Source: Sulfurimonas sp. (lineage in GTDB: Bacteria; Campylobacterota; Campylobacteria; Campylobacterales; Sulfurimonadaceae). From it: DNA of 64,000 bases. Shown here piece after piece: positions 9,625 through 17,829 of the stretch. The notes under the pieces were generated by a model, which did not search any database, had not been told where the DNA came from, and saw only the letters and a list, made by a program, of their open reading frames with translations. The position numbers and the translations under genes were made by a program. Within the stretch, counting starts at the first letter, position 1; every line of letters begins with the position of its first letter. Location of the stretch: contig VMSZ01000008.1 of the NCBI GenBank assembly GCA_013791885.1, positions 16,425 to 80,424 on the forward strand. Reading direction: 5' to 3'.

Positions 9625-10326
9625 ATGCTAAAAAATTTAGGTAAATATATATTTATGATTGAACTCGGCTATAAATATATCCATGTTTTCAAAAAAACAT
9701 ATTATCATCCGTTTATTTCACAAAAACCTGCTTATAAGCAACTCTCACTTGACCGTCAGGCATATTCAAACAGTGTTTTGGAATTTCTCAACATTGACGT
9801 AAAAGTTATAGGTACAATTCCAAAAAAAGACAAAATCCTTTATGCTATCAACCATCGCTCTCTGCTTGACATCATCGTTATGGAACATATTTTTTCTCAG
9901 CATGATAAAAGCGGGGTTTGGATTGCAAAGCAGGAACTTTTTGACGCTTTTTACGGAAAATTTTTCAAATACAGCGGTTGTATGAGTGTAGATTTAGACC
10001 ACAGCAGAGGACTTTTAAGCTTTTTTAAACTCCTCAAATCTACTCTCTCGCGTGTAGAAAACCTCAATGTTTACATTTTCCCCGAAGGTGAACGCCATAA
10101 AGACGAAGGCATCAAAGAGTTTCAAAGCGGAGCGGCAAAAATTGCCAAAGCCAATGGACTTGACGTTGTGCCTGTTTACATTAACGATACTCTTGAGAGC
10201 GTTTTTAAACACGCGCCTTACAAAGAGACAAAAGTCGTTGAAGTCCATTTCGGTGACATCATAGACCATCATAACCTCGAGAGCGGATACATAGAATTAT
10301 TTCACAAAGTAAAGGAAACCAAATAG
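9625..10326 (+). CDS. plsC: 1-acyl-sn-glycerol-3-phosphate acyltransferase
   Basis: A 233-residue PlsC-family acyltransferase. The catalytic HX4D motif is NHRSLLDI (His77, Asp82), and the substrate-binding motif FPEGERHKD follows about 80 residues later. The family transfers an acyl group to lysophosphatidic acid to make phosphatidic acid at the inner membrane. Specificity for other lysolipids cannot be excluded. AGGGGTG precedes ATG 9625. It overlaps pdxJ by one base if pdxJ uses its GTG start, so these genes form an operon. Confidence 0.88.
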   Translation: MLKNLGKYIFMIELGYKYIHVFKKTYYHPFISQKPAYKQLSLDRQAYSNSVLEFLNIDVKVIGTIPKKDKILYAINHRSLLDIIVMEHIFSQHDKSGVWIAKQELFDAFYGKFFKYSGCMSVDLDHSRGLLSFFKLLKSTLSRVENLNVYIFPEGERHKDEGIKEFQSGAAKIAKANGLDVVPVYINDTLESVFKHAPYKETKVVEVHFGDIIDHHNLESGYIELFHKVKETK

Positions 10327-11120
10327 TGCAAAAGATGAAACTCGGTGTAAATATAGACCATGTGGCGGTGCTGAGAGAAGCCAGACGGGTAAATGACCCT
10401 GACATTATGCAGGCACTTTATGTGGCTTGTCAAAACGGAGCCGACCAGATTACCATTCATCTTCGCGAAGACAGACGCCACATTCAGGATATTGATGCAA
10501 AGAAAATTATTCAAAGTTCTGCGGTTCCTGTAAATTTAGAGTGTTCTATCAACAAAAGCATTTTAGATATTGTTTGTGACTTAAAACCCCACCGCGCAAC
10601 CTTAGTTCCCGAAAAACGCGAAGAAGTGACAACTGAGGGCGGGCTTGATGTTTTTACTTTTGAAGATCAAATTGCTTATGCCATTGAACAGCTTCACGAC
10701 TCCATTATTCCTGTCTCTTTATTTGTTGACCCAAGTATAGCGGCTATGAACAAGTCACGAGAACTCGGTGCTGAGATGGTGGAACTTCACACCGGAACTT
10801 TCGCAAACCTTTTTGCCATGTTAAACTCTGCTCTGCCTTACTCAAACCATTCAGTAAAAGAGCTTGAGCTTCCTCGTTATGAACTCTCAGAGAGACTTGA
10901 ACAGGCCCTCGAAGAGATTAAAAACGCAGCCGTTCATGCCAATAAAATCGGTTTAGAAGTTGCAGCCGGTCACGGACTAAACTACCACAATGTGCATGAG
11001 ATGATGAAAATAAAAGAGATAATTGAATTGAACATCGGGCAAAGTATCATTGCAAGAAGTGTTTTCAGCGGTTTGGCTGATGCTGTAAAAGAGATGAAAA
11101 GATTAACAACACGAGCATGA
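10326..11120 (+). CDS. pdxJ: Pyridoxine 5'-phosphate synthase
   Basis: PdxJ condenses 1-deoxyxylulose 5-phosphate with the PdxA product (3-amino-2-oxopropyl phosphate) to make pyridoxine 5'-phosphate. The start LGVNIDHVAVLREARR, the HLREDRRHI segment, the catalytic-Glu region (PVNLECS, LVPEKREEVTTEGG) and ELHTGTFA are all present. It has 264 residues, somewhat longer than the roughly 240 of E. coli PdxJ. GTG 10326 overlaps the plsC stop codon and has AAGGA nine bases upstream. ATG 10335 is the other candidate and matches the usual protein start. pdxA follows with a 4-base ATGA overlap, so two consecutive pathway enzymes are translationally coupled. Confidence 0.95.
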   Translation: MQKMKLGVNIDHVAVLREARRVNDPDIMQALYVACQNGADQITIHLREDRRHIQDIDAKKIIQSSAVPVNLECSINKSILDIVCDLKPHRATLVPEKREEVTTEGGLDVFTFEDQIAYAIEQLHDSIIPVSLFVDPSIAAMNKSRELGAEMVELHTGTFANLFAMLNSALPYSNHSVKELELPRYELSERLEQALEEIKNAAVHANKIGLEVAAGHGLNYHNVHEMMKIKEIIELNIGQSIIARSVFSGLADAVKEMKRLTTRA

Positions 11121-12040
11121 GTAAAAAAATCATAGCCATAAGCGTCGGAGATTTAAACGGTGTCGGTATCGAGATAGCGCTCAAAGCACATAAAGAAATC
11201 TCAGAACTTTGTCAGCCTCTCTACTGCATAAACGCCGGCATGTTAAACGCGTGCGCAAAACTTCTCAATGTCGCAGTCCCTCACGATTTTAAACTCCATG
11301 AAGTACCCGGTAATTTCACAATAAACGCAGGCAAAGTAAGCGCAGAGGCTGGAAAATATGCCTATGACTCTTTTATGAGCGCTATCCGCCTTTGTGAAAC
11401 GAAACAAGCCGATGCTCTTGTAACCATGCCTATACACAAAGAAGCTTGGATGATGGCCGGTTTAGAATACAAAGGCCACACTGACCTGCTCCGCAAACAT
11501 TTTGACAAAGAAGCCATTATGATGCTTGGATGTGAGAAGATGTTTGTAGCACTCTTTACTGAGCATGTGCCTTTAAAAGATGTATCTTCATTTGTAGAAT
11601 ATAAAAGATTAAAACAATTCTTTTTAGACTTGCATGCGTCCATTCCAAAAGAAAAGATTGCTGTTCTAGGGCTTAATCCGCATGCGGGCGATAACGGTGT
11701 TTTAGGACATGAAGAACTCAGAATTACAAAAGCCATAAAAAGTGCCAATAAAAAAATTGGCTACGAGCAGTTTTTTGGCCCGATTGTTCCCGATGTTGCG
11801 TTTACTCCGCACTTTAGAAAAAACTACACTTACTTTGTAGCAATGTATCATGACCAAGGACTGGGACCGCTCAAAGCTCTCTACTTCGATGAGAGTGTCA
11901 ATATTTCGCTCAATCTTCCAATTATTCGAACATCCGTCGACCATGGAACTGCGTTTGATATCGCTTACAAGGGTGAAGCTAAGACGCTCAGTTACATAAA
12001 CGCAGTCAAAAGTGCACTCAAACTTCAGCCTAACTTATAA
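11117..12040 (+). CDS. pdxA: 4-hydroxythreonine-4-phosphate dehydrogenase
   Basis: PdxA oxidises 4-phosphohydroxy-L-threonine with NAD. After decarboxylation the product feeds PdxJ in the DXP-dependent vitamin B6 pathway. The 307-residue protein shows ISVGDLNGVGIEIALKA, the metal and substrate motif GHTDLL, GLNPHAGDNG, MYHDQGLGPLKAL and RTSVDHGTAFDIA, which together cover the expected metal ligands (His, His, His). It overlaps pdxJ by 4 bases. Its stop codon lies inside the first of two operator-like repeats that precede the cytochrome c peroxidase gene. Confidence 0.95.
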   Translation: MSKKIIAISVGDLNGVGIEIALKAHKEISELCQPLYCINAGMLNACAKLLNVAVPHDFKLHEVPGNFTINAGKVSAEAGKYAYDSFMSAIRLCETKQADALVTMPIHKEAWMMAGLEYKGHTDLLRKHFDKEAIMMLGCEKMFVALFTEHVPLKDVSSFVEYKRLKQFFLDLHASIPKEKIAVLGLNPHAGDNGVLGHEELRITKAIKSANKKIGYEQFFGPIVPDVAFTPHFRKNYTYFVAMYHDQGLGPLKALYFDESVNISLNLPIIRTSVDHGTAFDIAYKGEAKTLSYINAVKSALKLQPNL

Positions 12041-12049
12041 TAATTATCA
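12034..12049. promoter_or_regulatory. Upstream Fur/PerR-box-like repeat arm
   Basis: CTTATAATAATTATCA here is the exact reverse complement of the 16 bases at 12101-12116. Bases 12035-12049 match the Bacillus PerR consensus TTATAATNATTATAA at all but one position. The arm overlaps the end of pdxA and lies 52 bases from its partner, bracketing the presumed promoter of the cytochrome c peroxidase gene. Confidence 0.5.
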
Positions 12050-12100
12050 TACTTTAAGACTATAGCCTGTAGTATTAGACAAAAGAAAAAAATTATCGTT

Positions 12101-12116
12101 TGATAATTATTATAAG
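12101..12116. promoter_or_regulatory. Promoter-proximal Fur/PerR-box-like repeat arm
   Basis: TGATAATTATTATAAG ends within the Shine-Dalgarno sequence (AAGGA, 12114-12118) of the cytochrome c peroxidase gene. It is the exact inverted copy of 12034-12049. A bound Fur-family repressor here could block transcription or ribosome loading. AT-richness makes such matches easier by chance, but a perfect 16-base inverted pair is less easily dismissed. Confidence 0.5.
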
Positions 12117-12124
12117 GAATAACA

Positions 12125-13138
12125 ATGAAAATAGTACTCTCTCTTGCATTAGCGTCAGCCTCACTGATGGCTTCAAACTTAGTAAATCAGGCGACTGAAG
12201 CTGGATTAAAACCTATTCCCGCATCAAAAACAGAGCTTATGAAACTCATTAATGACCCAAAAAATAACATTACAAATAAAAAAATAGAACTTGGAAAAAA
12301 GCTCTATTTTGACCCGAGACTCTCAAAAAGCGGACTTATCAGTTGTAACACTTGTCACAACCTCAGTGAAGGTGGCGATGACGGTGTACCTGCTGCAATC
12401 GGTCATAAATGGGCAATGAATCCACATCACCTCAACTCTCCTACTGTTTATAACGCGGTATTTTTTGACGCTCAGTTCTGGGATGGCCGTGCAAAAGATT
12501 TAGAAGAACAGGCACAAGGACCTATTCAGGCACACCCGGAGATGGCGGCTACACAAGAGCATGTAGAACAAACCGTGACTTCTATGCCTGAATATGTAGC
12601 TGAGTTTAAAGCGGCATACGGCAAAGATGTAAAAATTGACTTCGTAAAAGTAACGGACACAATCGGTCTTTTTGAGAGAACACTTGTCACTCCATCTGCT
12701 TACGATGACTTCCTAAACGGCAAAAAAGATGCAATGACTCCTGCGCAAAAAGAGGGTTTAAAAACTTTCATAGACAAAGGTTGTGCTACCTGTCACACAG
12801 GCATCTCTCTTGGTCAAGGCATGAATGCATTTAATGTCACGGCAACATATAAATTTCAGGATGTCGGTGATTTTAAAGGTGATGCAAACAATATGGTTAA
12901 AGTTCCGACACTCAGAAATATTACACAAACTGCACCATACTTCCATAATGGTCAAGTATGGAGCTTAAAAGAAGCTATTGTTGAAATGGGACGTATCCAG
13001 CTTGGAGCTGAAATTACAGACAAAGAAGCATCTTCAATAGAAGAGTTCCTAAAAGCTCTTGATGGAAGAAAACCTGCGCTTATGCTTCCTATACTTCCGG
13101 CTTCAACTGCTACAACTCCAAAACCGGATATGAACTAA
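12125..13138 (+). CDS. Diheme cytochrome c peroxidase
   Basis: A periplasmic enzyme that reduces H2O2 to water with electrons from a c-type cytochrome. The 337-residue precursor has a signal peptide (about 1-16) and two heme c sites, CNTCH at 74-78 and CATCH at 220-224. Family motifs FDPRLSKSGLISC, DGRAKDLEEQAQGP and VPTLRNITQTAPYFHNG (the His distal to the second heme) are present. A proline-rich tail (LMLPILPASTATTPKPDMN) follows the conserved core. The gene stands alone between pdxA and a hairpin at 13177. The PerR/Fur-like inverted arms upstream suggest control by peroxide or iron. Confidence 0.94.
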   Translation: MKIVLSLALASASLMASNLVNQATEAGLKPIPASKTELMKLINDPKNNITNKKIELGKKLYFDPRLSKSGLISCNTCHNLSEGGDDGVPAAIGHKWAMNPHHLNSPTVYNAVFFDAQFWDGRAKDLEEQAQGPIQAHPEMAATQEHVEQTVTSMPEYVAEFKAAYGKDVKIDFVKVTDTIGLFERTLVTPSAYDDFLNGKKDAMTPAQKEGLKTFIDKGCATCHTGISLGQGMNAFNVTATYKFQDVGDFKGDANNMVKVPTLRNITQTAPYFHNGQVWSLKEAIVEMGRIQLGAEITDKEASSIEEFLKALDGRKPALMLPILPASTATTPKPDMN

Positions 13139-13176
13139 AAACCTCTTCTAATTCTCGAAAAATAAAATTTTTCCTA

Positions 13177-13198
13177 GGCAGGGACAGATGTCCCTGCC
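13177..13198 (+). terminator. GC-rich hairpin after the cytochrome c peroxidase gene
   Basis: GGCAGGGACA-GA-TGTCCCTGCC forms a perfect 10-bp stem (9 bp with a four-base loop). It lies 38 bases after the peroxidase stop codon in otherwise AT-rich DNA. No run of T follows on the plus strand, so termination here would not be of the classical intrinsic type. A second, weaker hairpin follows at 13203-13220 (AAACGGAC / GTTCGTTT with one G-T pair). Confidence 0.5.
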
Positions 13199-13290
13199 AC
13201 TAAAACGGACGAGTTCGTTTAAGTGTGTAACTTTAGTTGCTCTAAATTCTTCCTACTCCTCACCTGCTTTATTATTACAAAAAATAATAG

Positions 13291-13296
13291 TATAAT
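13291..13296 (+). promoter_or_regulatory. -10 element for the DUF1566/Memo-AMMECR1 operon
   Basis: TATAAT lies 30 bases before ATG 13327. An inverted repeat, TATTATT-ACAAAA-AATAATA (13270-13289), ends just upstream and could be an operator or simply AT-rich promoter DNA. No good -35 sequence is visible, as is usual in this phylum. Confidence 0.5.
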
Positions 13297-13326
13297 ATTT
13301 TTATCTCAACTAAAAGGGTGTAATCT

Positions 13327-13737
13327 ATGAAACTATTGCTTCTAGCAGCTACTTTACTTTTAGCTTCAAACATAAACGCTAAAGATGTTGTATTGGATAC
13401 GGGTACATCTCTGCTCTGGCAAGATGCTCCTGATAATAAAGACCTTTCCATAACCTACCCCGAAGCACAGGAATATTGCTCCAAACTTGTTATTGCCGAA
13501 TATAGCGATTTTAGACTGCCTACACTTTATGAACTCCAAACAATTGTTGATTATGCAAAATATAAGCCTGCAATTCTTGAAGGCTTCAAGCATGTAGCTA
13601 ATGAAACTTATTGGACTACGACAATTTTTGCTGACGATTCCCAAGAGTTGTGGACAATAAACTTCAAAAAAGGTGAGAGAAGTGTCAAGGCGAAACATTA
13701 CGACAGAAATGTAAGATGTGTACAAAAGCTACAATAG
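13327..13737 (+). CDS. Exported DUF1566 (Lcl-type) protein
   Basis: The 136-residue precursor has a signal peptide (MKLLLLAATLLLASNINA|KD). The mature part is a DUF1566 domain: DTGTSLLWQD at the start, EAQEYCSKL, DFRLPTLYELQTIVDYAKY, the YWTTT strand and a C-terminal NVRCVQKL. The two Cys (in EYCSKL and VRCVQ) probably form a disulfide. The domain occurs in many exported proteins of Campylobacterota and Bacteroidetes. Its function is not known. The 3' end overlaps the Memo-AMMECR1 gene by 22 bases, and a second DUF1566 gene follows that gene, so the three are likely one operon. Confidence 0.85.
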   Translation: MKLLLLAATLLLASNINAKDVVLDTGTSLLWQDAPDNKDLSITYPEAQEYCSKLVIAEYSDFRLPTLYELQTIVDYAKYKPAILEGFKHVANETYWTTTIFADDSQELWTINFKKGERSVKAKHYDRNVRCVQKLQ

Positions 13738-15161
13738 CTTTTCTTTTTTTATTGGTTTTTACTCTGCAAAATGTTCAAGCACTCAGGCCTTCTGCCGTAG
13801 CCGGTTCATTTTATGAAAACGATAAAGAGAACCTTTCTGTTTATGTTAAAACCCTGCTGGAAAATGCTAAAACATTTCAAAAGCAAGAGATAAACGCCAT
13901 TATTGTCCCTCATGCCGGTTATGTTTTTTCAGCGCCTACGGCAGTTATTGCCTATAAGACACTCCATAAAAAATATAAAAATATTTTTCTCATAGGTTCA
14001 AGCCATTATGCCGACTTTGACGGTGCTTCAATTTTTACAGATGGAAATTACAAGACACCTTTGGGAGAAGTCCAAGTTAATCAAGAGATTATAACTTCTC
14101 TTCAAAAAAGCTCTCCTCTTTTTACCTATATTCCTGATGCTCATACAAAAGAGCACAGTCTTGAAGTTCAACTGCCGTTTTTACAAACCATCTATGGAAA
14201 CTCTTTACAAATTATTCCCATTATTATAGGAACTTCAGAGCTTAAGAGTATTGAGCAGATAGCCCAAGCCCTTAAACCTTATTTTAATGAAGAGAATCTT
14301 TTTGTCATAAGCAGTGATTTGTCTCACTACCCTGCTTATAAAGATGCAAACGCAGCAGATGCACAGACACTTGAGGCGCTGAGTAAAAACTCACCAAAAG
14401 AACTCCTAAACGCAATGAGTAAAAATGAAAATTTATTTATTCCAAATCTCCAAACATCCGCTTGTGGCTGGAGCTCACTTCTGATGCTTTTGTATGTAAC
14501 GCAAGATGAAAACTATACATACGAACTGCTTGACTACACTAACTCAGGCGATACAAAATACGGTGACAAAAAAAAAGTTGTAGGTTATGGAGCGCTACGA
14601 ATTTATAAAGAATCACAGAAGTTTTTTCTCACAAGTGATGAAAAACAAGAGCTTCGCAACATTGCAAAACTCTCGCTTTATGAAGCTGCTTTGAAAAACA
14701 AAAAAATTTCTCTGGATGCAGACAAAATTTCTGAAAAACTCAAACTTCCGGTCGGAGCTTTTGTGACACTTTATAAGAATGGTGTTCTTAGAGGCTGTAT
14801 AGGAACATTTGAGCCCAAAGAACCTCTTTACAAAGTTGTCGCAGAGATGGCGCAGGCTGCCGCACAAAATGATACACGCTTTGAAAAAGTAAGCTCCGAA
14901 GAACTTGACAAAATAGAATTGGAAATCTCCGTTCTTACCCCTCGTCAGCAGATACATTCGCTTGATGAAATAATCTTAGGAAAACATGGTATTTACATAC
15001 AAAAAGGTGCAAAAAACGGGACGTTTTTACCTCATGTTGCCATAGAAATGGGTTGGAATGCAGAACAATTTGTCGGCTACTGCGCAGAAGAAAAAGCAGG
15101 TATTGGTTATGACGGCTACAAAAATGCCAATCTCTATATCTATGAAGCAATAGTTTTTTAG
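13716..15161 (+). CDS. Exported Memo-AMMECR1 fusion (AmmeMemoRadiSam proteins B and A)
   Basis: 481 residues in three parts. First is a signal peptide (about 1-22, ending VQA|LRPSAV). Next is a Memo domain (about 23-295) with likely metal ligands His66 (PHAGYVF), His97 (SSHYADF) and Cys250 (SACGW), matching His49, His81 and Cys244 of human MEMO1. Last is an AMMECR1 domain (about 305-480) with the hallmark GVLRGCIGTF. The two domains usually accompany a radical SAM enzyme in the AmmeMemoRadiSam group, which I do not see nearby. Export is inferred from the N-terminus, which is hydrophobic and ends in a good cleavage site. The start overlaps the upstream gene and has no clear ribosome site, which suggests coupling. 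Confidence 0.88.
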   Translation: MCTKATIAFLFLLVFTLQNVQALRPSAVAGSFYENDKENLSVYVKTLLENAKTFQKQEINAIIVPHAGYVFSAPTAVIAYKTLHKKYKNIFLIGSSHYADFDGASIFTDGNYKTPLGEVQVNQEIITSLQKSSPLFTYIPDAHTKEHSLEVQLPFLQTIYGNSLQIIPIIIGTSELKSIEQIAQALKPYFNEENLFVISSDLSHYPAYKDANAADAQTLEALSKNSPKELLNAMSKNENLFIPNLQTSACGWSSLLMLLYVTQDENYTYELLDYTNSGDTKYGDKKKVVGYGALRIYKESQKFFLTSDEKQELRNIAKLSLYEAALKNKKISLDADKISEKLKLPVGAFVTLYKNGVLRGCIGTFEPKEPLYKVVAEMAQAAAQNDTRFEKVSSEELDKIELEISVLTPRQQIHSLDEIILGKHGIYIQKGAKNGTFLPHVAIEMGWNAEQFVGYCAEEKAGIGYDGYKNANLYIYEAIVF

Positions 15162-15184
15162 TTAAATCAATAAAAGGAAAAAAA

Positions 15185-15664
15185 ATGATAAAAATAAGTT
15201 TAGCTGCAGCACTCAGTGCTACTATCGCATCCGCATGGTTTATGCCGAGCATAAGTTTTGGAGGTGCTGGAGATGACAGTAATACGCATGTAGATAAAAA
15301 CTTCGTCAGGGATGATGCGATAAAATTGGTGCAGGATACCAAAAACGCAAAGCTTTATTATGATGCAAAACCATCTGATAAAATGCATTTTTTTGAAGCC
15401 TGGGAATATTGCAAAAACATGGATTATCAAGGATTTGACGACTGGAGAGTTATCACAAAAGAAGAAGCCGTATCGCTACTTGAACTCTCTAGAAGACAAG
15501 TCAATGTCAAACATGCTTTTAAAAATGTCCAAGAAGATCTTTATTGGACATCAACTGAAGATAGGTATGAAGAGGCCTGGGTTGTTGATTTTGATTTAGG
15601 AAGATATAGTACAAAAAAACAGACAAATAAATATCGTGTTATTTGTGTAACAGAAGCGAAATAA
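15185..15664 (+). CDS. Second exported DUF1566 protein
   Basis: A 159-residue precursor with a signal-like N-terminus (MIKISLAAALSATIASAWF) and AAAGGAAAAAA before the ATG. After a polar linker, a DUF1566 core follows: LVQDTKNAKLYY, FEAWEYCKNM, FDDWRVITKEEAVSLLELS, DLYWTST, WVVDFDLGRYS and a closing YRVICVTEA with the second Cys. It is a diverged relative of the 13327-13737 product. It starts 23 bp after the Memo-AMMECR1 gene and is probably the last gene of that three-gene operon. Function unknown; the location should be periplasm or cell surface. Confidence 0.83.
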   Translation: MIKISLAAALSATIASAWFMPSISFGGAGDDSNTHVDKNFVRDDAIKLVQDTKNAKLYYDAKPSDKMHFFEAWEYCKNMDYQGFDDWRVITKEEAVSLLELSRRQVNVKHAFKNVQEDLYWTSTEDRYEEAWVVDFDLGRYSTKKQTNKYRVICVTEAK

Positions 15665-15752
15665 TAAGTTTGTAAAATTATTTCTTCTGTATATATTAGT
15701 AACTGATTAAAATTTAGCTACTATAGATGGTGTAATTAGTAAATTGCGGTGA

Positions 15753-15758
15753 TATAAT
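15753..15758 (+). promoter_or_regulatory. -10 element for the ATP-grasp/alpha-E operon
   Basis: TATAAT within GGTGATATAATATTTT lies 33 bases before the TTG start at 15792. It is the best promoter candidate for the four-gene plus-strand operon that ends at 19698. Confidence 0.55.
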
Positions 15759-15791
15759 ATTTTAAAGTCAATTAAAAAAGAGAGGTGTACA

Positions 15792-17156
15792 TTGTTAGAA
15801 ACAGAAAATGAACTTCATAAAAAGTTTTGGGAAATTTTTTCAAAACAAGACAGACAGAAGATTGATGAATTTAAAAATCATATGGATAAATTTGCAATTA
15901 ATTTTAATCTTTACAAGGACGGTAACTTCATAGAACGGTCTCTACCCTTTGATGTGGTTCCGCGTATAATTTCAAAGCAGGAGTTTTCAAAAATTGAAAA
16001 AGGGCTCCAGCAGAGGGTCCAAGCTCTTAATATGTTTTTAGAAGATTTATATACTGATGCAAAAATAGTCAAAGAAGGGATTGTCCCCCAAGAGTTTGTT
16101 GAACAGGCAAGCGGCTACTTAAAAGAATTCAAAGGCTTTTCTCCATCTAAAAAGATAAGAACACACATCAACGGTATTGACCTTGTAAAAGATACCAAAA
16201 ATGACGAGTGGGTTATTTTGGAAGACAATCTTAGAGTTCCAAGCGGTTCTAGTTACCCTCTTTCTATTAGAGATACTTACAGAAAAATTTATCCTGATTT
16301 TTTTGAACAACTCAAAATTGAGCCTATTAAGCAGTACCCGAGTTACATCAAAGGCGCGATGAATCATGTAAACTGTGGCGGAATAAATGTCGTTCTCACT
16401 CCGGGTAGATTTAACTCAGCCTATTATGAACATAGCTATTTGGCTCAAGAAATGGATGCTCAGCTAGTGCGTGCACATGAGCTTGAAGTCATAGATAAAA
16501 AAGTTTACTTCAAAAACTACAACGGCAAACGCATTCGTGTAGGTTCGATTTACAGAAGACTTGATGATGAGTTTATTGATCCGAAATTTTTTAATCCTGA
16601 GAGTCTCATTGGTGTTCCTGGAATTGTAGAAGCGTATTTGGCAGGGAATGTTGCTCTTATGAATGCTATCGGTAACGGTGTTGCCGATGACAAAGGTATC
16701 TACTACTTTGTTCCTAAAATGATTAAATACTACCTTGGAGAAGAACCAATCCTTCAAAACGCACCGACATACTTGCCATATTTTAAAGAAGATATGGAAT
16801 ATGTTTTTAACAACATTGAAAAACTTGTTATTAAAGATGTTGCAGAAGCCGGCGGATATGGCGTTTTATTTGGGCATGAGATGAGTAAACTACAACTTGA
16901 AGACTTAAAGGTAGCTATTAAAGCAAATCCAAGAAGATTTATAGCTCAAGAGCTTATAGAATTTTACGATGAAAAATGCTACCTTGACAAAGAACTCAAA
17001 GACAGAAAAGCGGACTTTAGAGCTTACGTAGTTATGGGTGAAGATATTAAAGTATGGCAGTGCGGTTTAACAAGATACGCTCTTGAAGCCGGAAACTATT
17101 TGGTGAACTCCTCACAAGGCGGCGGATTTAAAGATACATGGGTAATGGAGTTATAA
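15792..17156 (+). CDS. Circularly permuted ATP-grasp protein (COG2308 type)
   Basis: A 454-residue stand-alone circularly permuted ATP-grasp protein. Visible motifs are VILEDNLRVPSGSSYPL, NVVLTPGRFNSAYYEHSYLA, YRRLDDEFIDP, GNVALMNAIGNGVADDKG, the glycine loop LVIKDVAEAGGYGVLFG and QGGGFKDTW near the C-terminus. The family is predicted (comparative genomics of amidoligases by Iyer and colleagues) to form amide or peptide bonds using ATP. No substrate is known. The start is TTG 15792 with AGAGGTG upstream; no in-frame ATG lies before the conserved region. The alpha-E gene follows after one base, its usual partner. Confidence 0.92.
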   Translation: MLETENELHKKFWEIFSKQDRQKIDEFKNHMDKFAINFNLYKDGNFIERSLPFDVVPRIISKQEFSKIEKGLQQRVQALNMFLEDLYTDAKIVKEGIVPQEFVEQASGYLKEFKGFSPSKKIRTHINGIDLVKDTKNDEWVILEDNLRVPSGSSYPLSIRDTYRKIYPDFFEQLKIEPIKQYPSYIKGAMNHVNCGGINVVLTPGRFNSAYYEHSYLAQEMDAQLVRAHELEVIDKKVYFKNYNGKRIRVGSIYRRLDDEFIDPKFFNPESLIGVPGIVEAYLAGNVALMNAIGNGVADDKGIYYFVPKMIKYYLGEEPILQNAPTYLPYFKEDMEYVFNNIEKLVIKDVAEAGGYGVLFGHEMSKLQLEDLKVAIKANPRRFIAQELIEFYDEKCYLDKELKDRKADFRAYVVMGEDIKVWQCGLTRYALEAGNYLVNSSQGGGFKDTWVMEL

Positions 17157-17157
17157 G

Positions 17158-17829
17158 ATGGAACAACTATTAACAGCAAACGTAGCGACAAACCTTTACT
17201 GGCTTGGAAGATATATAGAGAGAACAGAAGGAACACTTACTCAGATTATGGTTGCATTTGATCAGATTATAGATGTAAATAAGAATGCAGGTGTTGAGCT
17301 TTATGAAAATTTCAGTACTGAACTCGCTTATGATAGTGCTCAGGATTTTTTAAACAAAGCAATGTTTGGGGATCACTCTGCAAATTTAACTGCAATAACC
17401 GGCTATGCCAGAGAGAACGCAATCATTAGTCGTAATCATCTCAATGCTCAAGCTTTTGGAGAAATTATAGCACTTCATGCTCTCTTCCAAAAATCTTCTA
17501 ATGATCTTATTGAGATTGATTATAAACTTATAGACAATGCGCACTCTCTTATCAGTGAAATGTGGGGTGAAATCTCTAAAACTGAGTATAAAAGAATAAG
17601 TGACTACTTTTTAAGACTTGGTCAACTTGTCGAAAAAGCGGACTTTAACTTCAGATTTGATGAGAATAAGGAAACCGGTATAGTTATTATTGAAGAGATA
17701 CATAAAATCTTGCAAAGCTTAGATGAAGACAAAGTAGTAAAAGTAGAGCAAAAGCAAACGCAAGAGCTAGATTATGAAGCAATCATAAATGATATCCACC
17801 AAAGAATAGAAAGTTTAATCGTAAACTAA
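17158..17829 (+). CDS. Alpha-E domain protein (DUF403/COG2307)
   Basis: The 223-residue all-alpha protein opens with the family signature NVATNLYWLGRYIERTEG. A GYARENAIISRNHLNAQAFGE helix follows, and then SEMWGEI. Alpha-E proteins are found almost only beside circularly permuted ATP-grasp proteins and transglutaminases, sometimes fused to them, and presumably assist the ligase. The function is unproven. GGAG lies 8 bases before ATG 17158. The stop codon overlaps the next start (TAATG). A diverged second copy forms the C-terminal part of the fused protein at 20654-23143. Confidence 0.92.
   Translation: MEQLLTANVATNLYWLGRYIERTEGTLTQIMVAFDQIIDVNKNAGVELYENFSTELAYDSAQDFLNKAMFGDHSANLTAITGYARENAIISRNHLNAQAFGEIIALHALFQKSSNDLIEIDYKLIDNAHSLISEMWGEISKTEYKRISDYFLRLGQLVEKADFNFRFDENKETGIVIIEEIHKILQSLDEDKVVKVEQKQTQELDYEAIINDIHQRIESLIVN

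Noticed and set aside
13185..13212. Possible intergenic repeat shared with 27740-27776 (TGTCCCT and ACTAAAACGGAC-like words)
   Set aside because: The shared words are short, gapped, and one lies inside a coding end. Chance explains them.
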